Shown here in pieces: positions 1-12,367 of a stretch of 35,626 bases of DNA. The notes beneath the pieces were generated by a model. It worked only from the letters and a program-made list of their open reading frames with translations, did no database searches and had not been told where the DNA came from. Made by a program: the position numbers and the translations under genes. Source of the stretch: Verrucomicrobiota bacterium. GTDB taxonomy: Bacteria; Verrucomicrobiota; Verrucomicrobiia; Methylacidiphilales; Verrucolacustridaceae. The DNA lies in assembly GCA_009927835.1 (NCBI GenBank), contig RFMG01000249.1, positions 1 to 35,626 of the forward strand, written 5' to 3'. Every line of letters starts with the position of its first letter. Position 1 is the first letter of the stretch.

Positions 1-335
1 AGGTTGTAGCAACACTCGGCACTATCCACAAAAACCGGCTTGCCACCCAATCTGGCCACCGCCCCCGCCGTCGCAAAAAAGGTGAAAGTCGGACAAATCA
101 CTTCATCCCCAGGTCCCACCCCGACAGCTTGTAAGGCCAACAGGAGCGCATCCGAACCGTTCGAAACCCCGATCGCGTGGGGCACTCCGATCCACTTGCC
201 AATCTCCTGTTCGAAAGCCTCCACCTCCGGACCCAGCACAAACCTCCCGCTATCCAGCACCTTTTCAAAGGCAGCCAGCAACTCGGCCCGGTAGGGCGCA
301 TGCTCGGCCACCAAATCCAACATGGGTATCCTCAT
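1..335 (-). CDS. DegT/DnrJ/EryC1-family PLP aminotransferase, N-terminal part (runs off window)
   Basis: Reverse translation gives MRIPMLDLVAEHAPYRAELLAAFEKVLDSGRFVLGPEVEAFEQEIGKWIGVPHAIGVSNGSDALLLALQAVGVGPGDEVICPTFTFFATAGAVARLGGKPVFVD, typical of the DegT family N-terminus. Confidence 0.93.
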   Translation of the reverse strand, partial: MRIPMLDLVAEHAPYRAELLAAFEKVLDSGRFVLGPEVEAFEQEIGKWIGVPHAIGVSNGSDALLLALQAVGVGPGDEVICPTFTFFATAGAVARLGGKPVFVDSAECCYN

Positions 336-365
336 GTACACCTTGTATTTATATTCTTACCAAGA

Positions 366-938
366 TCAACTTGGACTTAATTCGTCCCTTAATTGATCCA
401 ACCTCGTCATTAGTTCCGGACTTTCTTTGGCACGCAGAAGAACCTTAAGATGCCGATGGATATAACTCCAGTCCAACGATCGTGGTTTTTGCCGTATCAG
501 AATTCCACGAATATCGATCCAATCCTGCGGCCGGTTCGCAAAACACTTCATCACCAAGAGATCCTCGGCGGTGCAGGTTTTTATTTTTGCTCCCGGACAA
601 AATTCCACGTCCACGGCGCGCCCGATCGCTTCGCCCTCATAGGGGAGGCAACCCATGGCAAGATCGATCCCAATCCCTTCCGAACTCCGCAAAAGAAGAA
701 CCCGATTCTCAAGGGCAAACTGCCGCGCCTGGGGAATTCTCGCAGCAAACTTTTCCAACCACGCATCCACGAATTCCTCCTCATCACCCAACCCCACCAA
801 CAGACTCAAATCAACATCCAGGGTAAACCGAGGCTCGCCCCAGGCCTGAACCGCCAATCCACCAATGACACAACCCCTCCAGCCCCTCCCTTCCCAAAAC
901 GTCTGCAAACCCAGCGCAAGCTGGGCTAATTCATTCAT
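366..938 (-). CDS. Nucleotidyltransferase-fold protein (AbiEii/MNT-like)
   Basis: GGLAVQAWGEPRFTLDVDLSLLV (GG...DxD) and a later IDLA aspartate; start overlaps the upstream small ORF by 4 bp. Confidence 0.75.
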   Translation of the reverse strand: MNELAQLALGLQTFWEGRGWRGCVIGGLAVQAWGEPRFTLDVDLSLLVGLGDEEEFVDAWLEKFAARIPQARQFALENRVLLLRSSEGIGIDLAMGCLPYEGEAIGRAVDVEFCPGAKIKTCTAEDLLVMKCFANRPQDWIDIRGILIRQKPRSLDWSYIHRHLKVLLRAKESPELMTRLDQLRDELSPS

Positions 939-1162
939 GTCCTTAACTTGAGAAAGTAACGCTGCTGCTCCACCAATCCTGAAGTAGGCGAGGCCGAAGA
1001 AAATTTAAGTTCCGCCCGAACAGAACCCTGGAGGAATTTCATCGCTCGGGAAGTGTCCGCACATCGAATCTCCTCTTGCCGAATTTTCTCCAATTCAGGG
1101 GAGGCCCGCTGCCATTGCCGGACGCGCTGCTTCATCAGATCTTCCTCAGCCCTCATGGCCAT
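935..1162 (-). CDS. Small charged protein, possible partner/antitoxin of the downstream nucleotidyltransferase
   Basis: 75-aa ORF directly upstream of and overlapping the nucleotidyltransferase (935-938); no recognised domain. Confidence 0.55.
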   Translation of the reverse strand: MAMRAEEDLMKQRVRQWQRASPELEKIRQEEIRCADTSRAMKFLQGSVRAELKFSSASPTSGLVEQQRYFLKLRT

Positions 1163-1268
1163 AATTTAGCCTACCTACAGGACCAAGCGAGGACTGTTTT
1201 TCTCTGAACGATGATCCCCTTCCTTCAGCGAACAAAGGTCTGAGACTTGGACGGACGGGATTGCCCGC

Positions 1269-2600
1269 ATGCCGCATTCTGGGCAGTTTCTGGTTATGGC
1301 CTCGTCCAACGGATCCAAGTTTATTGTTTATGGCGGCAAACCGATTCAGGGAGAGATCGAACCTCAAGGAAACAAGAACGAGGCCATGCCCCTGATGGCC
1401 GCCGCCTGTCTGACCGATCAGCCAGTGACCCTACAGAATATTCCCCAAATTGAGGATGTCCGGCTCATGGAGGAAATCCTGCACGACCTGGGGTTGACCT
1501 CAAGCGAGTCGGACACCGCCCAAGTTCGCCGTACGTTAACCCTACAGGCCAAGGGCACCCCCAAGTCCACGATCCAGCCGGAGTTGGGGTCACGTTTGCG
1601 CGGCTCCGTCACCCTGGCCGGCCCGTTGCTCGCGAGAACCGGTGAAGTCACCCTGCCCCGGCCTGGAGGCGACCGGATCGGTCGTCGCCGCTTGGACACC
1701 CACCTCCAGATTTTTTCCTCCTTGGGAGCTCAGGTCTCCGACATCCGGGACGGCATTCACATCAAAGCCAAAAAACTCAAGGGAGCCGACATCCTTCTCG
1801 ATGAAACCTCGGTCACCGCCACGGAAAACGGTCTTTGTGCCGCCGTCATGGCCGAGGGCGTCACTGTCCTCCACAACGCCGCGAGCGAACCCCACGTGCA
1901 GGCCTTGGGCAACCTGCTCAACGCCATGGGGGGCCGAGTTTCCGGCATCGGCACCAACACCCTGACCATCGAGGGGGTAAAATCCTTGAAAGGCGCCACC
2001 CACCGGATCAGTGCCGACTACCTGGAAGCGGGATCTTTTCTCGCCTTGGCGGCTGTCACCGGCGGTGAGCTCAAAATCAAAAACACGGCACCCCAGAACA
2101 TGAGGATGATCCTTCAGACCTTCGGCCGGTTGGGTATCCGCACGGAAATCAAGGGGCAGGATATTCTCGTTCCCAAGAGGCAGTCCCTCGAAGTCGAAAA
2201 GGAGTTTGGTGGAGCGGTTCCCCATATTGCCGATGCGCCGTGGCCCGGCTTCCCTGCCGACATGACTTCCGTCGCCTTGGTCACCGCCACCCAGTGCAAG
2301 GGCACGGTGCTGATTCATGAAAAGCTTTTTGAATCCCGCCTCTTTTTCGTCGATGGACTTCTCGAAATGGGCGCCCGCATCATTCTTTGTGATCCCCACA
2401 GAGCGGTGGTTTTGGGCTCCGACAAACTTCGCGGAGCAAAGCTCGCCAGTCCGGACATACGTGCGGGAATGGCTCTTCTCATCGCCTCTCTTTGCGCCGA
2501 TGGTGAATCCGAGATTCGGAATATCGGACAAATCGACCGTGGGTTCAGTCGAATCGAGGAGCGTCTTCGTTCCCTCGGCGCCAAGATCCAAAGACAGTGA
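1269..2600 (+). CDS. murA: UDP-N-acetylglucosamine 1-carboxyvinyltransferase (start may be ATG 1296)
   Basis: [45 protein letters not shown]-terminal [43 protein letters not shown]. Confidence 0.95.
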   Translation: MPHSGQFLVMASSNGSKFIVYGGKPIQGEIEPQGNKNEAMPLMAAACLTDQPVTLQNIPQIEDVRLMEEILHDLGLTSSESDTAQVRRTLTLQAKGTPKSTIQPELGSRLRGSVTLAGPLLARTGEVTLPRPGGDRIGRRRLDTHLQIFSSLGAQVSDIRDGIHIKAKKLKGADILLDETSVTATENGLCAAVMAEGVTVLHNAASEPHVQALGNLLNAMGGRVSGIGTNTLTIEGVKSLKGATHRISADYLEAGSFLALAAVTGGELKIKNTAPQNMRMILQTFGRLGIRTEIKGQDILVPKRQSLEVEKEFGGAVPHIADAPWPGFPADMTSVALVTATQCKGTVLIHEKLFESRLFFVDGLLEMGARIILCDPHRAVVLGSDKLRGAKLASPDIRAGMALLIASLCADGESEIRNIGQIDRGFSRIEERLRSLGAKIQRQ

Positions 2601-2605
2601 GGTTG

Positions 2606-4269
2606 CTATTTGCCTTTTTTTGAATCACTGGAAACCTTATTTTCGAGCTCCAGGAAAGATCGTCCGACCAAAGTGTCTTTCGTAGGACATAAAATACGCT
2701 TAGCCTCCACAAGTGCACTTTTTGCAATCACAACCTGTCCTTCGGCAAGGGCTGCCTCCACAAATGGCTCAACCAAGCCGTAATATAAATTCCCACCTGC
2801 CTGACCTTTCAACTCACGCAGCGCCTTCCGAAATGCGGTTTCTGCCTCACCCCACTTCCCCGCCTCTATCTTTTCACCAACCTCAGCAGCAACAGAGCCT
2901 ATTCCCAGGTCAAACCTGCGTGTTCGATTTTGAACGAGAATCTGCCTGGATAGATCCTTTACCTCCGCATCATCACCCCTTGCCTTGGCGAACTCCAACA
3001 ACTTCTCCTGTCCTTGAACACGTAGGTCGGCAAAATTCGCAAATCGTTTTGTGAAGCGCACCCAAAAATCCTTCTTGGCCTCTGGAGATGCCTCCCTCTC
3101 ATTCAAAAGCTCCCCTGAAGGTACCAGGCGGGAAGAAACTCAGGCTGCACTTCCAATGCCGCATCCACCCAACGGTTGGCATCCTCACGCACGAGGGTTC
3201 GGGCCAGGTCAGTGAAAAGTTTCGCCTGCTGATAACCCGGGGATCTTTCTCGGCTTTTCGCAAGAAAGAGCAACTCCGTGTCCGAGATGGGCCTCCATGT
3301 TTGAGGATCGACGGCATTCCCAACAGGATAGTTTTGCGATTCATATCTACCGCAATCAGTCTCCCAGCGGCCCGGAGAATCCATGTATCCAAACCATGCA
3401 TGCCCCCCATCCTCGCCTTGACCTGAAAAGTAGAGGGTGGGCAGACCCTTAGCCTTTCCCGTCATTGCCGCAAAGTAAGCCTGATCCACACAGATTCCAC
3501 CGCGGGATTTAATTTCAGAGAAAAGATAGGGGCCGTACGGCCATACCAGCTGGTTCGACTCATAACGGCGGATATCGTAACGGATGGAACTAAATACTTT
3601 TGAAAAACCACTTCGGCTCGCCGTGACGTTCTTGCGAGCCCACTCCATTTCCGTATCCACTAGGGGATGATCCACGATGAACTTCATCTCACTTACGGTG
3701 AAATCCCGAAGGTCGCTCAGATATCTCCTTGCAACCTGAAGTTCGGTCATCTGTTGCATTCGCCGAACAGGATCGACCTTCTCCAAAGGAACCAATTCGT
3801 GCGCAACCTGATGATGAGGCCAGCCTTTGGGAAAAGGCTGATCGAAAACAAGCGCGATAGCCACAGCAAGACAAGGAAGCACTTGAATGCACTCCGGGTG
3901 TTCCAACTGAATCCTTAGCAGAATTCGAACTGCCTCGGTTGCATCGTCTTCGGGTCGGAGGTTCTCAAGAAAAGGCCGCAGGAGTTGCGAGTTCTCACCG
4001 AGGGAGCGAAATGCAGCCACCTCCTCTTGCGAAAAGTCTGGTCGGGCATATTCAAGCCACTGCCATACCCGAAAGTTTGCAGCTTCGATCGAGTCAGCCT
4101 TTACATCACCCGGTTTCTTCTTGGAAAACTCCTTCTGCAAAGAAAATTTCAAAGTTTCACGTTCGGCTGTCCAAGTCAGGGGGTCGGTGTGCTCCTGCCA
4201 CCACGTAGCAGCATCTGCTTGGATAAGAGAAAATCCTAGGCAAAGGAGCAGGAGAAACAACCTCACCAT
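2606..4269 (-). CDS. Secreted transglutaminase-like protein with C-terminal helical/TPR-like region, interrupted by a frameshift near 3103-3117 (ORFs 3103..4269 and 2606..3106)
   Basis: N-terminal signal peptide MVRLFLLLLCLGFSLIQADA; Cys-His-Asp pattern RGGICVDQAYFAAMT...GGHAWFGYMDSPGRWETDCGRY; downstream ORF continues the helical region in the -1 frame. Confidence 0.65.
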
Positions 4270-4275
4270 ACCAAA

Positions 4276-5073
4276 TCATCCCAAAGGGACAGAAATCCGT
4301 TTGCGGGATTGGAACCTTTGAACTTCCGTATACCCCACCTCTTTCACCAAGGCGACTGCCCTGGAAAATTCATACCCCACTTCTTGAGGCGCGTGGGCGT
4401 CAGAGGAGATAAGGATGGGGACACTTCTTCGAAAAGCCTCCTCCAAAAAGACCTTGGAAGGATAAATCTCCATGACCTCTTTTCGAAGGCCTGCCGTACT
4501 CACCTCCATGGCGATTCCCGCCGCTTCAATCGCATCCAAGGTTTCCTTGTAGTACGGCCGCAAATCGCCTTTGGGCCGGTGTCCAAACTTTTTCACCAGA
4601 TCGGGATGGGCCATGAAATCAAAAAGGCCGCTTTTTGCTGCTTGAGTCATGGCTTTGAAGTATTTGGTCCAGACCTCCTCCACCGGCTGATCCTTCCATC
4701 GGGCTAACTTCAGCGGATTGTCCACGTCCCAATCGGGTGTGATGTAGTGAACAGCTCCGATGAAATAGTCGAAGTCTGCTTTTTTGGCCAACTCCCGAAT
4801 CCAACTTTCTCTCCCGGGAATGAAATCGCATTCCAAACCCAAACGAATCGGGAGTTGAGGAAACTCACTCCTCGCTTCGTCCACGAGGCGCAGATACTCG
4901 GGAAAATCCGCCAAATCCATCCGCCAATCGTCAAATTTGGTCGGCATGGGGTTGTGCTCAGAGAATCCAATCTCTCCAAGACCTTTGCGAACGGCCTCCG
5001 CCGCATACTCGCGGGGATGCCCTACCGCATGTCCGCATAACGGGGTATGCATGTGGTAGTCGAAAAGCATCAC
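4276..5073 (-). CDS. PHP-domain histidinol-phosphatase family protein
   Basis: DYHMHTPLCGHAVG, GFSEHNPMP, GLECDFIPG, AVHYI, MAHPDLVKKFG, ISSDAHAPQEVG motifs. Confidence 0.9.
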   Translation of the reverse strand: MMLFDYHMHTPLCGHAVGHPREYAAEAVRKGLGEIGFSEHNPMPTKFDDWRMDLADFPEYLRLVDEARSEFPQLPIRLGLECDFIPGRESWIRELAKKADFDYFIGAVHYITPDWDVDNPLKLARWKDQPVEEVWTKYFKAMTQAAKSGLFDFMAHPDLVKKFGHRPKGDLRPYYKETLDAIEAAGIAMEVSTAGLRKEVMEIYPSKVFLEEAFRRSVPILISSDAHAPQEVGYEFSRAVALVKEVGYTEVQRFQSRKRISVPLG

Positions 5074-5172
5074 TATTACTAACCCTTACCCGGATTTACC
5101 CAAAGCATCATTTTCAATGTGCCGATCAAAAATATAACTCACATCTGTCTCCTGAGCTTCTTTAGCTAATTC

Positions 5173-5206
5173 CAGTGCGATAGTTTAGAATTCTCGTATC
5201 GCACTG
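5173..5206. repeat. Perfect 10-bp inverted repeat (CAGTGCGATA / TATCGCACTG) with 14-nt spacer
   Basis: Arms at 5173-5182 and 5197-5206 are exact reverse complements; inner AGAATTCT palindrome nearly concentric. Confidence 0.85.
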
Positions 5207-5306
5207 ACCATGAATGACCTGCATTCTGTTTTTTATGCGCTTGTAAGTATCGTCTAGCGCTCATGGTAACGTTGCTCAAACGATGCTCTTTCGGCATCAT
5301 CGCAAG

Positions 5307-6317
5307 ATGGCTTCCTCGACCAAAACCCAGATTTCCATAGCACGTCTGCGATCCACTCTGACCGGCTTTCGCAAGCTCCGGATTCTCGTCGTTGGGGATT
5401 TGATGCTCGACGAGTTCATCTATGGGCGTGTTTCCCGCATCTCCCCCGAGGCTCCGGTTCCGGTTGTGCATGTGGAAAGGGAGTTGGCCTATCCTGGCGG
5501 TGCGGCGAACGTTGCGAGAAATCTTGCTGCAATCGGAATCCATGCCGAATTGAGTGGCGGAATCGGCCAGGACCCTGCGGGACAAAAGCTTCTTACCCTT
5601 CTTCGGCACGGAAAGATTGGAACTTCCGGAATCTGCAGATCCAGTAAATTTCCGACGATTTTGAAAACCCGCATTCTCGCAAGGCAGCAGCAGGTGGTGC
5701 GGGTGGACAGGGAGGAGCCTGCGCATCTCACCCCCAAGGAACGACAAGCAGTTCTGAAAAAAGCCCTGGATGTTTTGCCCCGATGCGACGCCGTGATTCT
5801 CGAGGACTATGGGAAAGGACTGTTTGACCAGCCTCTGGTCGACGCCCTTCTGGTTGCTGCTCAAAAAAAGGGAGTTCCCACAGCGGTCGACCCGAATATC
5901 CACAACCCCCTCGATTGGCATGGGGCCACACTGGTCAAACCCAACCGCGTGGAGGCATTCGGCGCCATCGGCCAACCCGATTCATCCCGGCCTGAGGATT
6001 GGATGGCAGCCGGGGAGGAACTTCTCCTTCGCTGGTCATGCCGTTACCTCCTTCTCACTCTGGGGGAACACGGAATGATTCTTTTTCAACCGCATGCCCG
6101 ACCCTTTGCCATCCCAAGCCGGGCCCAGGAGGTTTATGATGTTTCGGGTGCCGGAGACACCGTCATTTCCCTTCTCGCCGCAGGTCTGGCCGCTGGCCTC
6201 AAAGGTCCCGCTGCGGCGGAGATGGCCAACCTGGCCGCAGGAGTTGTTGTTGGAAAACTCGGCACAGCCACAGTGTCCCCTGCGGAGCTGATCCGTGCCG
6301 CCCGCCATCATGGGTAA
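5307..6317 (+). CDS. hldA: D-glycero-beta-D-manno-heptose-7-phosphate kinase (RfaE domain I, no adenylyltransferase domain)
   Basis: RILVVGDLMLDEFIYGRVSRISPEAPVPVV, GGAANVARNLAAIG, DVSGAGDTVISLLAAGLAAG. Confidence 0.92.
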   Translation: MASSTKTQISIARLRSTLTGFRKLRILVVGDLMLDEFIYGRVSRISPEAPVPVVHVERELAYPGGAANVARNLAAIGIHAELSGGIGQDPAGQKLLTLLRHGKIGTSGICRSSKFPTILKTRILARQQQVVRVDREEPAHLTPKERQAVLKKALDVLPRCDAVILEDYGKGLFDQPLVDALLVAAQKKGVPTAVDPNIHNPLDWHGATLVKPNRVEAFGAIGQPDSSRPEDWMAAGEELLLRWSCRYLLLTLGEHGMILFQPHARPFAIPSRAQEVYDVSGAGDTVISLLAAGLAAGLKGPAAAEMANLAAGVVVGKLGTATVSPAELIRAARHHG

Positions 6318-6857
6318 AACCGCAGTCTTCCTTGACCGCGACGACACGTTGATCGAAAACGTCCCCTACCTGGGTGACCCCGAAAAAGTAACTCTCCTTC
6401 CCGGGGTTTCTTCCGCCATCGCCGAGCTTCATCGATCCAAACTTCCCCTTATCGTCATCAGCAACCAGTCCGGAGTGGGCCGTGGACTCATCACAAAGGA
6501 AGAAGTTCGATCCGTCGACGCCCGAATGGAGGAGCTCCTGGGTGGGGACAAGCTGTTCACCCATTACGGCCACTGCTACGCAGCTCCTGGCGACCCGTAT
6601 GACGATCGGCGCAAACCCTCTCCCAAAATGCTTCAGGAAGCCGCAGTTGCCTTCGATATCGATCTCAAGAAATCCTTCATGGTCGGAAATCGTTGGAGCG
6701 ACATTCAGGCTGGAAACGCCGCAGGTTGTAAAACCATTTTACTAAACCTGCGTGTCCCACCAGAGGAGTTGGAACGTTCCGTCCAAATAGCCTCCTTCAC
6801 CGCTCGTGACTGGTCATCCGCCAAAGACTGGATCCTGGAGCAATCGGAGAAAATGAA

Positions 6858-6861
<4 letters not shown>
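6310..6861 (+). CDS. gmhB: D-glycero-D-manno-heptose 1,7-bisphosphate phosphatase-like HAD protein
   Basis: AVFLDRDDTLIENVPYLGDPEKVTLLPGV, VISNQSGVGRG, MVGNRWSDIQAGNAAGC. Confidence 0.9.
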
Positions 6862-9951
<3,090 letters not shown>

Positions 9952-9965
<14 letters not shown>

Positions 9966-10380
9966 ACTTCTCGCCCTCTTGCTGATCGCAACGGGCCTTG
10001 CGCCCGTCTCGGCTGGCAACGGACCCGAATTTCCGATCGGTTCGGTCATCCAGAATTTCTCCCTTCCACAAGCCGACTCCAGCGGGAAAAAGACCGCGAT
10101 GGTGCATGGAAAGCGCGCGACGGTTGTGAGCCCGAATCAGTTGAAGATCGAGGATCTGAATGTCGAGCTGTTCAATTCCGAGGGGAAGGTGGAGACCACC
10201 ATCACGGCAACCCGAAGCGATTTCTGGAGAAAAGAGAACAGGCTCACCACAGACACGGGGATTCTGGTCAAACGACCCACCCTGATGATCTCCTCGAACG
10301 GTATCGATTGGAACGTCGCAGATTCGAGCGGAACCCTTTACAATCGCGTCCGCGTTGTGCTTTCCAGCTCCAGCCCATGA
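9952..10380 (+). CDS. LptC-like LPS export protein
   Basis: MLSARLLALLLIATGLAPVSAG signal peptide; VVSPNQLKIEDLNVELFNSEGKVETTITATRSDFWRKENRLTTDTGILVKRPTLMISSNGIDWNV; between kdsA and lptA-like gene. Confidence 0.75.
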
Positions 10381-10874
10381 AAAGATTCTTTCTCACGTTT
10401 CTCCTCCTCTTCAACACCACGCGTGGGGAAGACTCCCCTACCCCGCCCCCCTCCAACCTCTCGCCAACGAATTCCACGACCACCATCACCAGCGATTCGC
10501 TGGATTTGAACTTGGGCAAGAAAATGGGACGGAAACAAGGAGTGTTTCGTGGCAACGTCCAGGTCGATGAACCCAGGTTCAAGATGACTTCCAAGGAAAT
10601 GACGGTTTTTTTCGCTGAAAACGATGCGGTCGAATCCTTGGAGGCACGCGAGGACGTGGTCATCGAACGCAAGGACGGATCCAGCAAAACCTCCAGTGAG
10701 AAAGCCCTGTACGATATGAATGAAAAAAAGCTCACCCTCCTGAAGGTCGCTCGCCAACCCAAAGTCGTTTCCAAGGACAAAACCGTTTTTGCGGACAAGA
10801 TCATCCTCTACCCGGAAGAAGACAAGATGATGACGGAGGGGGCAAGCCGGGTGATGCTTCAGAAAGCACCCTGA
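10377..10874 (+). CDS. lptA: LptA/OstA-like LPS transport periplasmic protein
   Basis: Signal peptide; VFRGNVQVDEPRFKMTSKEMTVFF, SSEKALYDMNEKKLTLL; ATGA overlap with upstream gene and lptB downstream. Confidence 0.8.
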   Translation: MKRFFLTFLLLFNTTRGEDSPTPPPSNLSPTNSTTTITSDSLDLNLGKKMGRKQGVFRGNVQVDEPRFKMTSKEMTVFFAENDAVESLEAREDVVIERKDGSSKTSSEKALYDMNEKKLTLLKVARQPKVVSKDKTVFADKIILYPEEDKMMTEGASRVMLQKAP

Positions 10875-11629
10875 GTTCGTCCACCCATTCCACACCCCCT
10901 TCGGGGGAACCCATACTGTCGTGTGAGGGTCTGGTCAAACGTTACGGCGAGCGAAACGTTGTCAACGGGGTGAATCTTAACATCAAGGCGGGAGAGGTGG
11001 TGGGATTGCTCGGACCCAACGGAGCCGGAAAAACAACGAGCTTCTACATGCTGGTTGGTTTGGTTCGTCCCACGGCAGGTTCGATTCGGTTTTCGGGCGA
11101 AGACGTGACGGGCATGCCCATGTACCGGCGTGCTCGTCGGGGAATCGGCTATCTTCCCCAGGAGGAGTCGATTTTTCGGCGCCTTACGGTGGAGGAAAAT
11201 CTCATGGCGATCCTGGAGACCCTGCCGATCACGGATCAGGAGCGCCAAGAGCGCTGCCATGAACTCCTGGTTGAGTTGGGCTTGGACAATTTGATCAAGA
11301 GCCATGCCATCCAGCTTTCGGGTGGAGAGAAGCGCCGTCTTGCCATTGCCCGTTGCCTGGTGACACGACCCAGTGTTCTTCTATTGGACGAGCCCTTCAG
11401 CGGGGTCGATCCACTGGCGGTCTACGACATCCAGCAAATCATCCTGACGATGCGTCGCAAAGGCATCGCCGTGCTGATCACCGACCACAATGTCAGGGAA
11501 ACCCTCTCGATTGTCAGTCGAGCTTACCTGATCTGCGAGGGAAAGGTCGAAAGCGAGGGAAATGCCGACTTTCTTATCAATGATCCCGTCGCCCGCGGCC
11601 TTTACCTTGGCCCCCGTTTTTCAATGTGA
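10871..11629 (+). CDS. lptB: LPS export ABC transporter ATP-binding protein; start non-canonical (CTG 10871 or CTG 10916)
   Basis: GLLGPNGAGKTTSFYMLVGLVRPTAG, LSGGEKRRLAIARCLVTRPSVLLLDEPFSGVDPLAV; conserved upstream residues LSCEGLVKRYGERNVVNGV lie before the first GTG (10970). Confidence 0.92.
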   Translation: MSSSTHSTPPSGEPILSCEGLVKRYGERNVVNGVNLNIKAGEVVGLLGPNGAGKTTSFYMLVGLVRPTAGSIRFSGEDVTGMPMYRRARRGIGYLPQEESIFRRLTVEENLMAILETLPITDQERQERCHELLVELGLDNLIKSHAIQLSGGEKRRLAIARCLVTRPSVLLLDEPFSGVDPLAVYDIQQIILTMRRKGIAVLITDHNVRETLSIVSRAYLICEGKVESEGNADFLINDPVARGLYLGPRFSM

Positions 11630-11660
11630 TGCAGGATCATTGTTGCCAGCTTTTTCATCC

Positions 11661-12347
11661 TCACCCGGAAAGAATGGCTTCCAGGGCAGCCTCCGGATTG
11701 TCGGACTTGAGAATCGGCCGTCCAACGACAATCCGGCTCGCCCCCGCTCCGATCGCCTCCGATGCACGTTTCGAACGAGCCTGGTCATCCGACTCGTCCT
11801 TTGGGTCGCGAATCCCGGGAGTGACGATCTCGGCTGCTGCCCCCCATGCCGAGCGCTCTTTGGCGGCCTCGTGGGGGCTGCAAACCACCCCTGCAAGCCC
11901 CGACTTCCTGGACAGAGCAGAAAGACACTCCACCGTTTCGTGGATTCCGCCTTTCCAACCGCCCGCACGGACAGCTTCTGCATTCAAGCTGGTCAAAAGA
12001 GTCACCCCCAACACGGAGGTCTCCTTGTCAACATGGGCAGCTGCTGCGCGCATCATCTCCTCCCCGCCCGCGGCATGGACGGTAAGAAACCGGGGTTTCC
12101 ATTGCGAAACCGCTCGCACCGCCTGCTCAACCGTCTGGGGTATATCGTGAAACTTGAGATCCAAAAAGATGGGAACATCCAACTTTTGAAGACCCGCCAA
12201 AACCTCCCTGCCGCTGCGCAGATAAAGCTGCAAACCGACCTTGAACGTTCCAATTTTGCCTCGGAAACGCTTCGCCCAGCTCAGAGCCTCCTCCGCACTG
12301 TCCACATCCAGCGCGAGAACGATCTGATCGGGTTTCACTTCGTCCAT
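11661..12347 (-). CDS. pyrF: Orotidine 5'-phosphate decarboxylase
   Basis: IVLALDVDSAEEALSWAKRF, FLDLKFHDIPQTVEQAV, TVHAAGG, IVTPGIRDP, IVVGRPIL. Confidence 0.96.
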   Translation of the reverse strand: MDEVKPDQIVLALDVDSAEEALSWAKRFRGKIGTFKVGLQLYLRSGREVLAGLQKLDVPIFLDLKFHDIPQTVEQAVRAVSQWKPRFLTVHAAGGEEMMRAAAAHVDKETSVLGVTLLTSLNAEAVRAGGWKGGIHETVECLSALSRKSGLAGVVCSPHEAAKERSAWGAAAEIVTPGIRDPKDESDDQARSKRASEAIGAGASRIVVGRPILKSDNPEAALEAILSG

Positions 12348-12367
12348 CTAATCGGGAATTTGCCCGG

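Noticed and set aside
1590-2591. 333-aa minus-strand ORF opposite murA
   Set aside because: Shadow ORF antisense to a well-conserved gene; composition is low-information and no family is recognisable.
5166-5975. 269-aa minus-strand ORF opposite hldA
   Set aside because: Overlaps the conserved hldA coding region on the opposite strand; not protein-like.
10840-10930. LptA-LptB in-frame fusion created by assuming a missing base
   Set aside because: It would join a periplasmic protein to a cytoplasmic ATPase, which is topologically implausible.
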